From contig JAJRTP010000658.1 in assembly GCA_024278255.1 (NCBI GenBank), positions 1 through 7,814 on the forward strand: 7,814 bases of DNA, read 5' to 3'. This DNA comes from Chloroflexota bacterium. GTDB taxonomy: Bacteria; Chloroflexota; Anaerolineae; Promineifilales; Promineifilaceae. The notes under the pieces were generated by a model, which worked only from the letters and a program-made list of their open reading frames with translations, made no database searches and was not told where the DNA came from. The position numbers and the translations under genes were made by a program. Positions 1-5,444 of the stretch are shown piece by piece. Position 1 is the first letter of the stretch, and each line of letters opens with the position of its first letter.

Positions 1-20
1 AGTTTTCTAAATCGTTTACT

Positions 21-69
21 CATGTGTACCTCTCCTTGGTTGGCCGCACCTTCTAGAGGGGTACACATG
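21..69. repeat. Inverted repeat, 14-bp arms, upstream of nuclease gene
   Basis: The left arm is 21-34 (CATGTGTACCTCTC) and the right arm is 56-69 (GAGGGGTACACATG). They are complementary at 13 of 14 positions, the exception being a G-T pair, and are separated by 21 nt. No T-run follows, so it does not look like an intrinsic terminator. It could be a leader RNA hairpin, an operator, or the edge of an inserted segment. The pairing is directly visible; the role is unknown. Confidence 0.6.
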
Positions 70-105
70 ATTATACCGACTACAACGGTAGAACCTTTTT
101 CTTGT

Positions 106-129
106 ACCACTGCCAGAGGCAGTGGTTTT
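106..129 (+). terminator. Hairpin with short T-run, possible intrinsic terminator
   Basis: A perfect 9-bp stem, ACCACTGCC (106-114) and GGCAGTGGT (118-126), with an AGA loop. The T run is TTTT at 126-129, its first T being the last base of the stem, then C. The stable stem and immediate T-run fit a weak rho-independent terminator for a gene lying left of the window, or an attenuator in the leader of the nuclease gene that starts at 179. The T-run is short, so termination is plausible rather than certain. Confidence 0.45.
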
Positions 130-178
130 CAAACGAATAAATTTGAAATCAGTTCTTTACAGAAAATAAGGATTTTAT

Positions 179-2056
179 ATGACGAGAAAACTAGAATCTC
201 TCCGAGTTCATTTGGACCATTTAATACCTCGCCAAAGTGTTCGATACATATATCTTCCGCATAATGCTTCTAACAATCCTTTGGAGACCGCACCAGGAGG
301 ACAAGAAGACCGTAACTTGCGATATGAAGATATAAAGCGACAAGATGGGTGGTTTAAGCAAATAAGAAAACCGGACTTTCAAAGAGAAACCAACGCTTGG
401 ACGCCTACTGACTGTATTGATTTTCTTGATTCTGTCGTTAATGGGCGAATAATTCCAAGCATAATTCTTTGGAACAGCCCTGAAAACAGTTTTACGTATG
501 TTCTAGATGGTGCTCATCGACTATCCGTTCTTCGTGCTTGGATGAGTGACGATTGGGGAGACAAAGCTGGAGACTATTATGCTCGGCGTAATGATACTGA
601 GATAAAAAAAGTAGCACAAATCACAAGAGAATTGGTTCAAAAGCAAATAGGATTATTTATTGACTTTCAAACAGCTCACATCGAGTATACAGAATTAGGA
701 GATCAAGGGAAAATACAAAAGAAAGAAATGGGGCAAAAACGATTTTCACAGGCCAGCTTTTATCAGCGTGTTATGGGTGGGCTAAATACATTAGCTGTTC
801 AATGGGAAAAAGGGAACTACGAATCAGCAGAACAGTCCTTTCTTCGTATTAACAGAAAAGGCCAAGCATTAGATCCGTGGGAAGCAACCTTGATTGAGCA
901 TCGGAGAGGCAGTTATGCCCGCTCTATTATGTGCATTGCTAATGGAGGGGAACCAGGGCATTATTGGCCCACTCCCACAGAAGAAGATGAAGAAGCCAAC
1001 CAGAAGTCTGTCAAGAAAAAAATTGATAGTTTTAGCGATAAAGCAAAAAATATTTATAAAAAATTATTCGTCCCCCCGTACGAATTGCCAATTATTAGTT
1101 TAACAGTTCCATTGATGGTAGCACCTGAATATTTCCAAAAACACAAATATCTGCTAGAAATAATACCTTTATTAGTGGATCGGGAAGTAGTTTCAAACGA
1201 TAAACAAGTAATTGATCGGTTAAAGGTCGACGATACAGCCCCTCCACAACTTATTATTGACAACGCAGATAAAACACTAACGAAGCTCGACAAAGGATTA
1301 GAACATTTAATCACGTTTTCGAATAATTCGACATCCTTATCTATTGTTCCATTGTTTTATTGGTATAATCACAAAGGACAGTTCGCACGTGGTCTTTTGT
1401 ACGGATTCTTGTATTGGTTACTGGCAGGTACCAAAGAAGAGATCGTGGATCGAAAACTTATTTTTTCAGGTAATCGAGAGCGATTTGAAGATATCCTATT
1501 TTACCTTAAGCCCGACATATCAACGATACAGGCTAGAGGCGGTGCTGGGCTTAAAGCTACACGCCGCGCCGCAGAATTTTATCAAGCTACACTTAAACTT
1601 CTTCATGAAAACCCCCAATTACAGCCAGGTTCAGAAGATTTATATTCGCGGGTACTTGATGAACTCGCAGATTATGCAAGTATTCCAAAACGTAAAACAA
1701 ACCCCAAAAGAAGTAGAGCTTTCAGTAGTAGTGACAAAAGCCAAATAAATATCAGAGAATTATTTGAAAGTGGTTCTATTAGATGTCACATATGTGGGGG
1801 AGTAGTCAACTTACTACAACCAAGAGGCATTCAATACGATCACAAAATCGACTACGAGATATCAAAAATCACAGACCCTGAAACTGGGAAACCAACGCAT
1901 CCTTTTTGTAACAGATATAAAAAAGATATTCAAAACTACAAGCAGGATAGAGGTGATTTTCACATTCCACTATTAACAAAGAGTGCAAAAAAAGCACAAA
2001 AAATTGTTGGACAGATGGATATTTTTACATTTATGGAGAAAAAGTTGTCTGATTAG
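179..2056 (+). CDS. DUF262 (ParB/Srx-like) protein with C-terminal HNH endonuclease domain
   Basis: A 625-residue protein, probably a single-gene restriction or anti-phage nuclease of the broad GmrSD/DUF262 kind. The N-terminal part (about residues 60-120) has the DUF262 pattern: PDFQRE near 65-70, a grIIPSIILW-like strand near 89-98, and the nucleotide-binding DGxxR motif as D110-G-A-H-R114. A second family-like block, FLRINRKGQALDPWE, lies at 221-235. Residues 250-530 are mostly helical and unassigned. The C-terminus is an HNH/zinc module: CHIC 536-539, D554-H555 (catalytic-type DH), and HPFCN 574-578, giving C2/HC zinc ligands followed by the conserved Asn. The ATG at 179 has an AAGGA Shine-Dalgarno (168-172) six bases upstream. 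The gene is clearly more AT-rich than the genes to its right, uses AGA/AAA codons freely and has no ACGGCCGT octamer, which suggests transfer. No methylase or partner lies in the window. In known GmrSD and SspE proteins DUF262 acts as an NTP-dependent sensor; its use here is inference. Confidence 0.85.
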   Translation: MTRKLESLRVHLDHLIPRQSVRYIYLPHNASNNPLETAPGGQEDRNLRYEDIKRQDGWFKQIRKPDFQRETNAWTPTDCIDFLDSVVNGRIIPSIILWNSPENSFTYVLDGAHRLSVLRAWMSDDWGDKAGDYYARRNDTEIKKVAQITRELVQKQIGLFIDFQTAHIEYTELGDQGKIQKKEMGQKRFSQASFYQRVMGGLNTLAVQWEKGNYESAEQSFLRINRKGQALDPWEATLIEHRRGSYARSIMCIANGGEPGHYWPTPTEEDEEANQKSVKKKIDSFSDKAKNIYKKLFVPPYELPIISLTVPLMVAPEYFQKHKYLLEIIPLLVDREVVSNDKQVIDRLKVDDTAPPQLIIDNADKTLTKLDKGLEHLITFSNNSTSLSIVPLFYWYNHKGQFARGLLYGFLYWLLAGTKEEIVDRKLIFSGNRERFEDILFYLKPDISTIQARGGAGLKATRRAAEFYQATLKLLHENPQLQPGSEDLYSRVLDELADYASIPKRKTNPKRSRAFSSSDKSQINIRELFESGSIRCHICGGVVNLLQPRGIQYDHKIDYEISKITDPETGKPTHPFCNRYKKDIQNYKQDRGDFHIPLLTKSAKKAQKIVGQMDIFTFMEKKLSD

Positions 2057-2294
2057 TACTGTTGGCTTTCACTAATGCCCTCAGTGGCAAGAATGATTTC
2101 ATCGATTACTAACGCTCAATAAAGCCAACTCATTGTTCGAAAAGACACAGACAACAACCAGAGCAATTAGAAATTTACCCTCATCATATTTAAACAAGTA
2201 GTCGGCAACCTATAAAACACGATTTAACAAATCATCCTTGATAATTTGCAAAATTGTGCTACAGAACTACAAACAAGATGATCTTCCCTCCAAA
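2057..2294. other. AT-rich gap at the edge of the accessory island
   Basis: These 238 bases lie between the nuclease stop and the preferred glycosyltransferase start. They share the AT-rich composition of the nuclease gene; the switch to GC-rich sequence comes at about 2290-2330. I see no tRNA, no clear promoter, no terminator and no protein with a recognisable fold. An in-frame TTG at 2238 would extend the next gene into this gap, but the added 19 residues match nothing expected of that family. The inverted repeat at 2061-2129 is listed separately. Confidence 0.5.
2061..2129. repeat. Perfect 9-bp inverted repeat just after the nuclease stop
   Basis: GTTGGCTTT (2061-2069) and AAAGCCAAC (2121-2129) are exact reverse complements 51 nt apart, starting 4 nt after the nuclease stop codon. 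Such a long spacer is unusual for an intrinsic terminator. It could be a boundary or recombination-type repeat of the AT-rich insertion, or chance. The arms do not match those of the inverted repeat at 21-69. Confidence 0.4.
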
Positions 2295-3266
2295 ATGTTA
2301 ATTCCAATCGCCTCCATCATCATCCCTCATATGAACGGCAAAGATTTGCTGCGGGACTGTCTGGATGCTTTGCACCGCCAGACGTTTGCCGATTTTGAGG
2401 TGTTGATTGTGGACAACGGTTCCACGGACGGCTCGCAGGATTTTGTGCGGACGCATTACCCGGAGGCGCAGGTGATTGAACTGGGGCGGAATTACGGCTT
2501 TACCGGCGCGTGCAACCGGGGCTGGGAAGCGTCGCAAGGCGAGTTTATCATCCTGCTGAATAATGATACGGAAGCTGACCCACGCTGGCTGGAAGAAGTG
2601 GTCGGCGCGTTACGGCAACACCCCCAGGCGGGCATTGTCGCCAGCAAGATGCTGCTTTTTGACGAGCGGGATCGCTTCCACACCGCCGGAGATTTTTACC
2701 GGCTGGACGGCATTCCGGGCAACCGGGGCGTCTGGCAGAAGGACGCGGGGCAATATAACAAGGAAGAGCGCGTCTTCAGCGCCTGCGGCGGCGCGGCCGC
2801 TTACCGGCGAACGATGCTGGAGGAAATCGGCTTCCTGGATGATGATTTTTTCTTTTCCTGCGAAGACGTGGACATGGGGTGGCGGGCCAATCTGGCCGGC
2901 TGGCAGACGATTTATGCGCCCACGGCCGTTGTCTACCACAAACTCAAGGCAACAGGAGGCAGCGTGACGGGCAGTTATTACGACGGCCGTAACTTCCTCT
3001 ACCTCATCTGGAAAGATTATCCCGGCGACCTGCTGCGGCAAAACTGGCGGCCCATCCTCAAGGCGCAGTTACGCATCACCGGCGACGCCTTACGCGCCTG
3101 GCGTGGCGCGGCCGCCCGCGCCCGGTTGCGCGGCCAGATAGCCGGCTTGCTGGGCATCTTCAAAATGTGGCCCAAGCGCCAACAAGTCCAGGCAATCCGC
3201 CGTATTGACAACGATTCCCTTACGGCCGTATTAACCCCGGTTGACGATAATGCCGCAGATGGGTAA
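2295..3266 (+). CDS. Family 2 glycosyltransferase (RfbN/WcaA-like, GT-A fold)
   Basis: A 323-residue inverting glycosyltransferase of COG1216 type, probably adding a sugar such as rhamnose to a cell-surface polysaccharide or glycan from a nucleotide-sugar donor in the cytoplasm. Visible motifs in order: the N-terminal Rossmann-like strand ASIIIPHMNG (6-15); VDNGSTDGS with D40 (39-47); NNDTEADP (89-96), the DxD-like metal site; CGGAAAYRR (164-172); FSCEDVDMGWR (187-197), carrying the E-D catalytic-base motif; and VYHK (213-216). The C-terminal 90 residues are basic and helical with no clear membrane segment, so it is likely a peripheral membrane protein. ATG 2295 is chosen because family members begin a few residues before the first strand; a TTG at 2238 is in frame but adds atypical AT-rich sequence. 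No Shine-Dalgarno is visible. The gene is the first in the GC-rich block and is followed by another GT2 gene, suggesting shared glycan assembly. The sugar and acceptor cannot be told from sequence. Confidence 0.9.
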   Translation: MLIPIASIIIPHMNGKDLLRDCLDALHRQTFADFEVLIVDNGSTDGSQDFVRTHYPEAQVIELGRNYGFTGACNRGWEASQGEFIILLNNDTEADPRWLEEVVGALRQHPQAGIVASKMLLFDERDRFHTAGDFYRLDGIPGNRGVWQKDAGQYNKEERVFSACGGAAAYRRTMLEEIGFLDDDFFFSCEDVDMGWRANLAGWQTIYAPTAVVYHKLKATGGSVTGSYYDGRNFLYLIWKDYPGDLLRQNWRPILKAQLRITGDALRAWRGAAARARLRGQIAGLLGIFKMWPKRQQVQAIRRIDNDSLTAVLTPVDDNAADG

Positions 3267-3279
3267 CATTCCCAAAAAT

Positions 3280-3339
3280 GTAATCAGGCAACTGGGTAAT
3301 TGCGTCCTTACCCAATTACCTGATTACTCAATTACCTAA
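3280..3339. repeat. Degenerate 8-bp-period array folded as inverted copies
   Basis: On the right side four in-phase octamers run without interruption: TTACCCAA (3308), TTACCTGA (3316), TTACTCAA (3324), TTACCTAA (3332). On the left are three octamers of the complementary kind: GTAATCAG (3280), GCAACTGG (3288), GTAATTGC (3296). The two sets can pair: GTAATCAGG (3280-3288) with CCTGATTAC (3319-3327), then TGGGTAA (3293-3299) with TTACCCA (3308-3314), with a symmetric internal loop and an 8-nt apical loop. It fills most of the gap between the two glycosyltransferase genes, and its last base is the A of the ATG at 3339. It may act as an mRNA 3'-end or intercistronic hairpin; the function is unknown. 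Confidence 0.8.
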
Positions 3340-4142
3340 TGGAAGAACCAAACGAGATGACCACACCCTATCTATCCGTCATCATTCCCGCCTATAACGA
3401 AGAAACCCGCATTGGCAAAACGCTGGATGCCGTTTACGCCTACCTGTCCGCCCAACCCTTCACCTGGGAGCTGCTCATCGTTCTGGATGGCGTGACAGAC
3501 AACACACTGGGTGTGATAGAGGAGTTTGCCGCCGGTAAAGATGGCGTCCGCTGGATTGACCGGCAGGAAAACATGGGCAAAGGGTACACCGTGCGCCAGG
3601 GGATGCTGGCGGCCCGCGGCCAAATCCGCCTCTTTACCGACGCCGACAACTCCACCGATATGTCTCACTTTGACAAGATGAAGCCGCTGTTCGACCAGGG
3701 AGCCGATGTGGTTATCGCCTCACGAGACCACAAGGACGCGCCGGACGCCGAGCAAGCGACGCCCCAACCTCTCATCAAACGACTGTTGGGGAATGCGGGG
3801 AATCTGGTGGTGCAGGCCGTGGCCGTGCCCGGTATTTGGGATACGCAGTGCGGCTTCAAGGCGTTTCGGGCCTTGGCAGCCGAAGAGATTTTTTCCGTCG
3901 CCCGCATCAATGGCTGGGGGTTTGACATGGAAGCGCTGGCCCTGGCCCGCCATTTTGGCTACCAGGTGGAAATCATTGGCGCATACTGGGTGGACGAGCC
4001 GAATACACATGTGGAAACGCTGGACTATTTCCGTTCACTGGGGGAAGCATTTAAGGTGCGCTGGAATTTGCTGACGCGGGTTTATGAACGGCCGTCCACT
4101 TCCCCCGAAACTCATCCATCAGAAGCCCAGCCCAAGATATAA
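3339..4142 (+). CDS. Family 2 glycosyltransferase, ALG5/dolichyl-phosphate glucosyltransferase-like
   Basis: A 267-residue GT2 enzyme whose relatives transfer glucose (or mannose) from a nucleotide sugar to a polyprenyl or dolichyl phosphate. Motifs: YLSVIIPAYNEETRI (11-25), VLDG with D50, the NMGKGYTVRQGML block (78-90) typical of ALG5/DPM-like enzymes, the metal site DADNST (101-106), ASR (127-129), and DTQCGFKAF (168-176), which is characteristic of dolichyl-phosphate glucosyltransferases. No transmembrane helix is visible, unlike eukaryotic ALG5, which has an N-terminal anchor. The start is uncertain: ATG 3339 directly abuts the 8-bp array, while ATG 3357 (MTTPYLSV) gives a more typical N-terminus; neither has a good Shine-Dalgarno. 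The last 17 residues are Pro/Ser-rich and probably disordered. Together with the preceding GT2 gene it suggests lipid-linked glycan synthesis. The general GT2 assignment is firm; the donor and acceptor are inferred. Confidence 0.88.
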   Translation: MEEPNEMTTPYLSVIIPAYNEETRIGKTLDAVYAYLSAQPFTWELLIVLDGVTDNTLGVIEEFAAGKDGVRWIDRQENMGKGYTVRQGMLAARGQIRLFTDADNSTDMSHFDKMKPLFDQGADVVIASRDHKDAPDAEQATPQPLIKRLLGNAGNLVVQAVAVPGIWDTQCGFKAFRALAAEEIFSVARINGWGFDMEALALARHFGYQVEIIGAYWVDEPNTHVETLDYFRSLGEAFKVRWNLLTRVYERPSTSPETHPSEAQPKI

Positions 4143-4169
4143 ACCGGGCAAACAAACAGTTCCAAACTG

Positions 4170-4178
4170 TGCTAAAAT
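4170..4178 (+). promoter_or_regulatory. Possible extended -10 promoter of the toxin-antitoxin operon
   Basis: TGCTAAAAT matches the extended -10 form TGnTAnAAT, 54 nt upstream of the antitoxin start. No good -35 hexamer is seen at the proper distance, which extended -10 promoters tolerate. A small inverted repeat, ACAGT-TCCAA-ACTGT (4156-4170), lies directly on its upstream side and could be an autoregulatory operator, as toxin-antitoxin operons commonly have. The motif is visible; promoter activity is inference. Confidence 0.4.
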
Positions 4179-4219
4179 GAAGAAGATAGCCATTGAATAA
4201 TCAAACCTCTCAAGCGGCA

Positions 4220-4225
4220 AGGAGG
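4220..4225 (+). promoter_or_regulatory. Strong Shine-Dalgarno (AGGAGG) deciding the antitoxin start
   Basis: AGGAGG is a full consensus site, rare in this window. It lies 3 nt before ATG 4229 and 6 nt before ATG 4232, so the second of two adjacent in-frame Met codons has the better spacing. It argues against the upstream TTG at 4193. Confidence 0.7.
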
Positions 4226-4231
4226 AAAATG

Positions 4232-4453
4232 ATGACAACCCGTGTTACAGATATGAGCGTTGACGAATTAAAGTTTTTGATTCAGGAAACGGTTACTCAA
4301 GCCTTCACAGAATTATTTCAGGACCCGGATAAAGGTTTAGCATTACGTGAAGAGATGAAAGAAGCTTTGCAACTTTCACTGAAAGCTGCCAACTCCGGGG
4401 AAGAAACCATCCCGGCTGAGGATGTGGCATCCAGATTAGGACTTGATTGGTAA
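4232..4453 (+). CDS. Antitoxin of a RelE/ParE-type toxin-antitoxin pair
   Basis: A 73-residue acidic, helical protein beginning MTTRVTDMSVDELKFLIQ. The N-terminal half looks helical (DELKFLIQETVTQAFTELF) and the C-terminus has EETIPAEDVASRLGLDW, resembling the short toxin-wrapping tails of RelB-like antitoxins. It should bind and neutralise the toxin encoded next and probably represses the operon with it. I cannot name the DNA-binding fold. The start follows the AGGAGG site; ATG 4229 is one codon earlier. The stop codon is one base before the toxin ATG (TAAAATG), so the two are probably translationally coupled. The assignment rests largely on size, operon order and the clear toxin downstream. 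Base composition is lower in GC than the flanking genes and there is no ACGGCCGT, consistent with a mobile module. Confidence 0.75.
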   Translation: MTTRVTDMSVDELKFLIQETVTQAFTELFQDPDKGLALREEMKEALQLSLKAANSGEETIPAEDVASRLGLDW

Positions 4454-4454
4454 A

Positions 4455-4718
4455 ATGTACCAAGTCGAATTTACGCCAACTGCAGAAAATGATTTGGGCA
4501 GTTTGAACAAAGCAATTGCCCAACGAATTTTCACAAAGATACGCTGGTTAGCAGAAAACTTTGATTCACTCACACCCGAACCTCTGACTGGACAATGGAA
4601 AGGCGTTTACAAACTGCGCGTAGGTGATTATCGTGTATTGTATACCTTTAACCCTGGTGAACAAATTATCATTGTGCATTTTGTGCGCCACCGGCGTGAG
4701 GTTTACAAAGCCAAATAA
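4455..4718 (+). CDS. RelE/ParE-family toxin (mRNA interferase-like)
   Basis: An 87-residue basic protein with the RelE fold signature: an N-terminal strand MYQVEFTPTAENDL, two helices (about 12-36), then LTGQWKGVYKLRVGDYRVLYTF and a closing strand IIIVHFVRHRREVYK. Basic residues K53, R55, R60, R80 and R81 and the near C-terminal Y84 lie where RelE enzymes carry catalytic Lys/Arg/Tyr residues, which favours ribosome-dependent mRNA cleavage over ParE-type gyrase inhibition. That is inference. ATG 4455 is chosen over an in-frame TTG at 4443 inside the antitoxin gene, because RelE proteins start directly with the first strand. There is no strong Shine-Dalgarno, and expression is probably coupled to the antitoxin. 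Length is normal for the family and nothing looks broken. Confidence 0.88.
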   Translation: MYQVEFTPTAENDLGSLNKAIAQRIFTKIRWLAENFDSLTPEPLTGQWKGVYKLRVGDYRVLYTFNPGEQIIIVHFVRHRREVYKAK

Positions 4719-4732
4719 CTTCACCTTGTAAA

Positions 4733-5362
4733 GTGGCGCATTTACTCATTGAAACGGCCGTAACCCACACCCCCACCGTCTACAGCCACATCGCCGGACT
4801 GGACGAAGCGGGACGAGGCGCGCTGGCCGGCCCCGTTGTCGCCGCGGCCGTCATTCTGCCTCTGGATGACCCGGACAGCCTGTTCCAATTGGAAGAAGTG
4901 AATGACTCCAAACAACTTACCGCCAAACAACGGGAAGCGCTTTATCCGGTTATCACGGAGTACGTCCTTGCCTTCGCCGTCGGCGCTGTACCGGCGCAGG
5001 CGATTGATCTAATCGGCATTATCCCGGCGACGAAACAGGCGATGCGTACGGCCGTAGCCCAACTCTCCCCCGCGCCGGATTATTTGCTGATAGACGGCCG
5101 TATCCGCCTGACCACCCTCAACATCCCCCAACAAGCCATCATCCGCGGCGACAGCCAAAGCCTGAGCATTGCTGCCGCCTCCATCATTGCCAAAGTCATC
5201 CGCGACCGGCTGATGGTGGCACTGGACAGCCAATATCCCCAATATGGCTTTGCCCAACATAAAGGGTACGGCACAGAAATGCACCGCCAGGCCATCGCCG
5301 AATTTGGCCCCTGCCCTCGGCACCGGTATTCCTTCGCTCCCATCCGGCAGACGCTGGTTTAG
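4733..5362 (+). CDS. rnhB: Ribonuclease HII
   Basis: A 209-residue RNase HII, a cytoplasmic enzyme that cuts the RNA strand of RNA-DNA hybrids and nicks at single ribonucleotides misincorporated in DNA. The motifs are complete: GLDEAGRGALAGPV with catalytic D24 and E25, NDSKQLT (57-63), LLIDG with D121, RGDSQSLSIAAASIIAKVIRD with D140, and YPQYGFAQHKGYGT (168-181). All four acidic active-site residues are present and the length is normal, so it should be active. The start is a GTG at 4733, since no in-frame ATG precedes the catalytic motif; there is no Shine-Dalgarno. It begins 14 nt after the toxin stop but is GC-rich with three ACGGCCGT copies, so it belongs to the host backbone rather than the toxin-antitoxin module. 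It converges with the chloride channel gene. Confidence 0.95.
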   Translation: MAHLLIETAVTHTPTVYSHIAGLDEAGRGALAGPVVAAAVILPLDDPDSLFQLEEVNDSKQLTAKQREALYPVITEYVLAFAVGAVPAQAIDLIGIIPATKQAMRTAVAQLSPAPDYLLIDGRIRLTTLNIPQQAIIRGDSQSLSIAAASIIAKVIRDRLMVALDSQYPQYGFAQHKGYGTEMHRQAIAEFGPCPRHRYSFAPIRQTLV

Positions 5363-5364
5363 TT

Positions 5365-5392
5365 GTTTTCAGTGTTCAGTTTTCAGTGATTG
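5365..5392. repeat. 7-bp-period tandem array after rnhB
   Basis: GTTTTCA (5365), GTGTTCA (5372), GTTTTCA (5379) and a degenerate GTGATTG (5386) follow each other exactly in 7-bp phase, starting 2 nt after the rnhB stop. The array leads without a gap into an 8-bp array. It resembles in kind the STRR heptamer repeats of cyanobacteria; no function is assigned. Confidence 0.7.
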
Positions 5393-5444
5393 ACCACTCG
5401 ACTACCAGACTACCAGGCTACTCGACTACCCGACTACTCGACTC
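5389..5444. repeat. 8-bp-period tandem array between convergent rnhB and clc genes
   Basis: Seven consecutive octamers on the plus strand: ATTGACCA (5389, degenerate), CTCGACTA (5397), CCAGACTA (5405), CCAGGCTA (5413), CTCGACTA (5421), CCCGACTA (5429), CTCGACTC (5437). On the minus strand the units mostly read TAGTCGRG or TAGYCTGG, so TAG recurs every 8 bp and moves through all three frames within 24 bp. The stop codon of the chloride channel gene (5426-5428 complement) is one of these TAGs, and its last few codons are array units. Role unknown; translational and transcriptional insulation of converging genes is a guess. Confidence 0.85.

Noticed and set aside
143..171. TTGAAA plus an AT-rich hexamer as a promoter for the nuclease
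   Set aside because: The -10 match is poor and transcription would start after the Shine-Dalgarno, so the two signals exclude each other.
22..264. 80-codon plus-strand frame overlapping the nuclease start
   Set aside because: It spans both inverted repeats, has no Shine-Dalgarno or recognisable domain, and overlaps the well-supported nuclease gene in another frame.
2057..2237. tRNA or integron attC site in the AT-rich gap
   Set aside because: A GTTCGA-like word occurs near 2134, but no cloverleaf or paired core sites can be drawn.
2238..2294. TTG start extending the first glycosyltransferase
   Set aside because: The extra 19 residues are AT-rich, have no Shine-Dalgarno, and precede the normal family N-terminus.
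2610..3041. Long minus-strand frame inside the first glycosyltransferase
   Set aside because: It is a GC-rich antisense shadow of a clear GT2 gene with no domain of its own; the same applies to plus-strand frames inside the ClC gene (for example 6429-6821).
3280..5444. Short repeats as a CRISPR array
   Set aside because: Units are only 7-8 bp, contiguous and degenerate, with no spacers and no cas genes nearby.
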